From an uncultured Steroidobacter sp. (lineage in GTDB: Bacteria > Pseudomonadota > Gammaproteobacteria > Steroidobacterales > Steroidobacteraceae), in contig CAMLEO010000078.1 of assembly GCA_946478975.1 (NCBI GenBank), forward strand, positions 1 through 25,488: a DNA stretch of 25,488 nt. The letters run 5' to 3'. The notes under the pieces are model-generated. The model made no database searches. It was not told the DNA's origin and saw only the letters and a list, made by a program, of their open reading frames with translations. The position numbers were made by a program, and so were the translations under genes. Position 1 is the first letter of the stretch; each line of letters starts with the position of its first letter. Shown here in pieces: positions 23,067 to 25,488 of this stretch.

Positions 23067-23969
23067 ATGATCTCAATCGTTCGGCGCCTTCTCCTCGTCG
23101 CGGCCACGCTGATCGCACCGCTGACATTCGCGGCGGACGCGCAGCGCGAACCTTTGGTCGTGTTCGCGGCGGCTTCGCTGACCGATGTCTTGCAGCAGGT
23201 CGGTCCTTTGTACACGAAGCAGTCGAGCGTACCGGTGAAGTTTTCGTTCGCCGCCAGCTCGACGCTGGCGAAGCAGATCGAGTCCGGCGCGCAGATCGAT
23301 GTGTTTGTGTCGGCCGACCAGGATTGGATGAACTACCTGCAGGAGCGCCAGCTGATCGACGCCGCCACGCGCACAGATCTGCTCGGCAATCGCCTGGCGC
23401 TGATCGCGCCGAAGGACAGCAAAGTCAGTTTGAAACTGCAGCGGGGCGCCAGGCTGCTCGCGGCACTCGGCACCGACGGCCGCCTTGCGACTGGAGATCC
23501 GGACTCGGTTCCTGTTGGCAAGTACGCGAAGGCGGCGCTGACGAATCTCGATTTATGGTCGTCGATCGAACCGCGACTGGTGCGAGCCGACAACGTTCGC
23601 GTCGCGCTGATGTACGTCGCTCGCGGCGAAGCGCCGCTTGGCATCGTCTATGCGACCGACGCAGCAGTCGAACCTCAGGTGCGCATTGTCGATCTGTTCC
23701 CAGAGTCCTCGCACGCGCCGATCTCATATCCGGTCGCGGCCACGAAGCGAGCGTCGACGGACGCAGCCGCCTTTCTCACATATCTTAGAAGCAACACCGC
23801 TCGCGCAATCTTCACGCGCAGCGGATTCAGCGTCATCGATGCTAAACAGCCGGCAGCTCCGGGCGCGGCGCTTCCAAGAACGCGTGACCTCGAATCGAAA
23901 CGGTCTTCACCAGCACCCACACGGGCAGGCCCGGCCGCAGCGACAACACCGACGACGCGGCGCGAGTGA
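23067..23969 (+). CDS. modA: Molybdate ABC transporter periplasmic binding protein, with an abnormal C-terminal extension
   Basis: The 300-residue protein has a signal peptide with cleavage near TFAA (residue 23) and the ModA ligand motifs AAASLTD, FSFAASSTLAKQIESG, IDVFVSADQDWM and TGDPDSVPVGKYA. It captures molybdate or tungstate in the periplasm for ModB/ModC. The normal family end is near GFSVID (Asp258, base 23840). The frame then continues for 42 low-complexity Pro/Ala/Arg-rich residues, read entirely from the antisense of modC, whose stop is at 23842-23844. A TAA at 23843-23845 is one frame away, so a single-base indel or stop loss is likely, real or in the assembly. The orientation opposite to modB/modC is unusual for this operon. 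Confidence 0.9.
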   Translation: MISIVRRLLLVAATLIAPLTFAADAQREPLVVFAAASLTDVLQQVGPLYTKQSSVPVKFSFAASSTLAKQIESGAQIDVFVSADQDWMNYLQERQLIDAATRTDLLGNRLALIAPKDSKVSLKLQRGARLLAALGTDGRLATGDPDSVPVGKYAKAALTNLDLWSSIEPRLVRADNVRVALMYVARGEAPLGIVYATDAAVEPQVRIVDLFPESSHAPISYPVAATKRASTDAAAFLTYLRSNTARAIFTRSGFSVIDAKQPAAPGAALPRTRDLESKRSSPAPTRAGPAAATTPTTRRE

Positions 23970-24963
23970 CGCGAGCGAGCACGCAAGGGCCGCCGACATC
24001 GACGTAGATGAGATCGGAATCTTCATCGTCGGCGACGACACGCGCGACAGTGCCGGTGAGCACGTTGCGCACGCTGAGATTTTCGGGATGACTGGTCGCG
24101 AGAATCACGTCTCGCGCCAGCAGTTGCACTCGTACTGCCGATCCGACTCGCGCGCCACGCAAGTTGAGCTTTAAAGCACTGTTGCCGATCTTCACGTCGG
24201 CAAGACCAGTGGCGCCATCGAACGATTCCACCGTTCCACGCAGCACTGAGCCCACGGCATCGGGCCCGACGATGGCGCGCAACTCTGGATGCAAGCTGAG
24301 ATCGTCGAGTGAGCCTTGCGACAACACTTTGCCGCGATCCATGAGCACGACGTGAGTCGCGAGCCGCAGCACTTCTTCGAATTGATGACTGACGTAGACG
24401 ATGGGAATCGACAGCTCATCGCGCAGCTTTTCCAGGTACGGCAGCACTTCTTCGCGACGAGCCGCGTCGAGCGAGGCCAGCGGCTCGTCGAGCAACAACA
24501 ATCGCGGTTGTGACAAGAGCGCACGCCCCAGCGCGACGCGCTGACGTTCACCGCCGGAAAGCTGATGAACTCGACGCGTGAGCAATGGCTCGAGCGCAAG
24601 CATCGGCGCGATTTTTTCGAGCGTAATCGACGTGCGCGAATCCGCACTTGCCCGGCTCTCGCCGTATCTCAGGTTCGCCATCACATCCAGATGCGGAAAC
24701 AGTCGCGCGTCCTGAAAAACATATCCAATGCGCCGCCGCTCCGCCGGCACATATTTGCCCGCGCCTTCGAGCACGACGCCGTCGATCTCCACGTGCGCAT
24801 CATCCGCGCGCAACAAGCCCGCGATGATGTTTGCAAGCGTCGTCTTGCCGCAGCCGGAGCGCCCGAACAACGCGACCACGCCAGGGGCGGACACTTCGAT
24901 CGAAACATCCAACGCGAATCCGTCGCGGCGTTTTTTGGCGCGAATGCTGAACATGGATCGCAT
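23842..24963 (-). CDS. modC: Molybdate ABC transporter ATP-binding protein
   Basis: The protein has about 373 residues. The ABC domain (about 1-235) carries Walker A GRSGCGKTT, Q-loop VFQDARLFPHL, signature LSGGERQRVALGRA, Walker B LLLLDEPLASLD and the switch histidine in SHQ. The C-terminal part (about 240-373) looks like TOBE/Mop-type beta-domains (e.g. LKLNLRGARVGSAVRVQLLARDVILA), which bind molybdate and regulate ModC. The ATG at 24963 overlaps the modB stop by one base (TGATG); a GTG at 24966 and an ATG at 24954 are alternative starts. It energises molybdate import through ModB at the inner membrane. Its 3' end overlaps the modA frame by 128 bases tail to tail. Confidence 0.94.
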   Translation of the reverse strand: MRSMFSIRAKKRRDGFALDVSIEVSAPGVVALFGRSGCGKTTLANIIAGLLRADDAHVEIDGVVLEGAGKYVPAERRRIGYVFQDARLFPHLDVMANLRYGESRASADSRTSITLEKIAPMLALEPLLTRRVHQLSGGERQRVALGRALLSQPRLLLLDEPLASLDAARREEVLPYLEKLRDELSIPIVYVSHQFEEVLRLATHVVLMDRGKVLSQGSLDDLSLHPELRAIVGPDAVGSVLRGTVESFDGATGLADVKIGNSALKLNLRGARVGSAVRVQLLARDVILATSHPENLSVRNVLTGTVARVVADDEDSDLIYVDVGGPCVLARVTRAASSVLSLRPGLPVWVLVKTVSIRGHAFLEAPRPELPAV

Positions 24964-25488
24964 CACCTGCCCAGCATGCGCCGCACCCGGCGGGCAATGA
25001 ATTCGGCCGCGACCAGGCCGAGCAGGCCCAGCGAAAAAGAAATGATCGCGAGCCGCGCTGCCATCGCATCGCCGCCGGGCGTCTGCAGAGCGGTGTAGAG
25101 CGCTAACGGCAGCGTGCGCGTCTCGCCCGGAATGTTAGATACGAAAGTGATCACCGCACCGAACTCGCCGAGCCCGGCGGAAAACGCGGTGACGGCGCCC
25201 GCCAGAATTCCCGGCAGCATCAGCGGCAGCGTCACCGTGAAAAATCGATCCCACGGCCCGGCGCCTAGCGTGCGCGCTGCGTCCTCCAATCCCGCATCGA
25301 TGCCTTCCAGCGAGATCCGCATCGCGCGCACCATCAAGGGAAAACTCATCACGGCGGTGGCCAACGCGGCGCCGGCGCTGGTGAAGACCAGCCGGATGCC
25401 AAACGTCTCATATAGCCAGCCGCCGATCGGCCCGCGCATGCCGAACAACAGCAGCAGCACATAACCGACGACCACCGGCGGTAGCACC
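24963..25488 (-). CDS. modB: Molybdate ABC transporter permease (5' partial)
   Basis: The frame is open to the window edge, so the start is missing; about 174 residues, roughly three quarters of a ModB, are seen. They include the permease signature DAARTLGAGPWDRFFTVTLPLMLPG (EAA loop that docks on ModC), LPPVVVGYVLL and the C-terminal FSAGLGEFGAVITFVSNIPGETRTLPLALY, which are typical of ModB/CysT-type permeases. About five TM segments are visible. It forms the inner-membrane channel of the molybdate importer. The stop overlaps the modC start by one base, so the two are coupled. Confidence 0.93.
   Translation of the reverse strand, partial: VLPPVVVGYVLLLLFGMRGPIGGWLYETFGIRLVFTSAGAALATAVMSFPLMVRAMRISLEGIDAGLEDAARTLGAGPWDRFFTVTLPLMLPGILAGAVTAFSAGLGEFGAVITFVSNIPGETRTLPLALYTALQTPGGDAMAARLAIISFSLGLLGLVAAEFIARRVRRMLGR

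Overview
This is a GC-rich, gene-dense, Gram-negative chromosomal window. It encodes outer-membrane proteins (a TonB-dependent receptor, an 8-strand-type barrel and a large lipoprotein), an LplT/PlsC-type membrane protein and a molybdate ABC transporter. Gene content fits a proteobacterium, probably a gammaproteobacterium near Steroidobacter/Nevskia/Xanthomonadales; that placement is a guess from gene content, since no rRNA or marker gene is present. I found no tRNA, rRNA, CRISPR array, insertion sequence or prophage gene.

Layout. 1-1341 (+): end of an aromatic-acid MFS transporter, then a maleylacetoacetate isomerase-type GST, the tail of an aromatic-degradation operon. 1357-1728 (-): small SnoaL-like protein. 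1793-4268 (-): a tightly coupled pair, a TPR-AAA ATPase and a TPR membrane protein, with a 9-bp inverted repeat just before the first start codon. 4407-7887 (-): three envelope genes (OMP barrel, TonB-dependent siderophore-type receptor, small secreted protein). 8435-11995 (+): a 1186-residue lipoprotein made of two copies of an eight-repeat block plus paired LysM domains, followed by a strong terminator. 12058-15571 (-): a membrane-anchored unknown, a GH97 glycosidase and a rhomboid protease. 15790-17664 (+): an LplT-like MFS fused to a PlsC acyltransferase. 17725-19451: alanine dehydrogenase (-) divergent from an Lrp/AsnC regulator (+), a classic regulator-target pair. 19500-22353 (-): three genes joined by ATGA overlaps, encoding a HIT hydrolase, a divergent DUF89/ARMT1-like phosphatase and a two-TM protein with an unrecognised cytosolic domain. 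22570-25488: a rearranged molybdate locus (modE on -, modA on +, then modC and modB on -, convergent on modA).

The best candidate for an undescribed system is the HIT / ARMT1-like / 2TM operon. Two predicted enzymes acting on phosphorylated or nucleotidylated small molecules are translationally coupled to a membrane-anchored protein, and I recognise no textbook pathway in that combination. Second is the duplicated propeller-like/LysM lipoprotein. The ModA reading frame that runs 128 bp into modC, the PlsC fusion without its acyl-ACP synthetase domain, and the repeat/terminator cluster before the rhomboid gene are smaller oddities.
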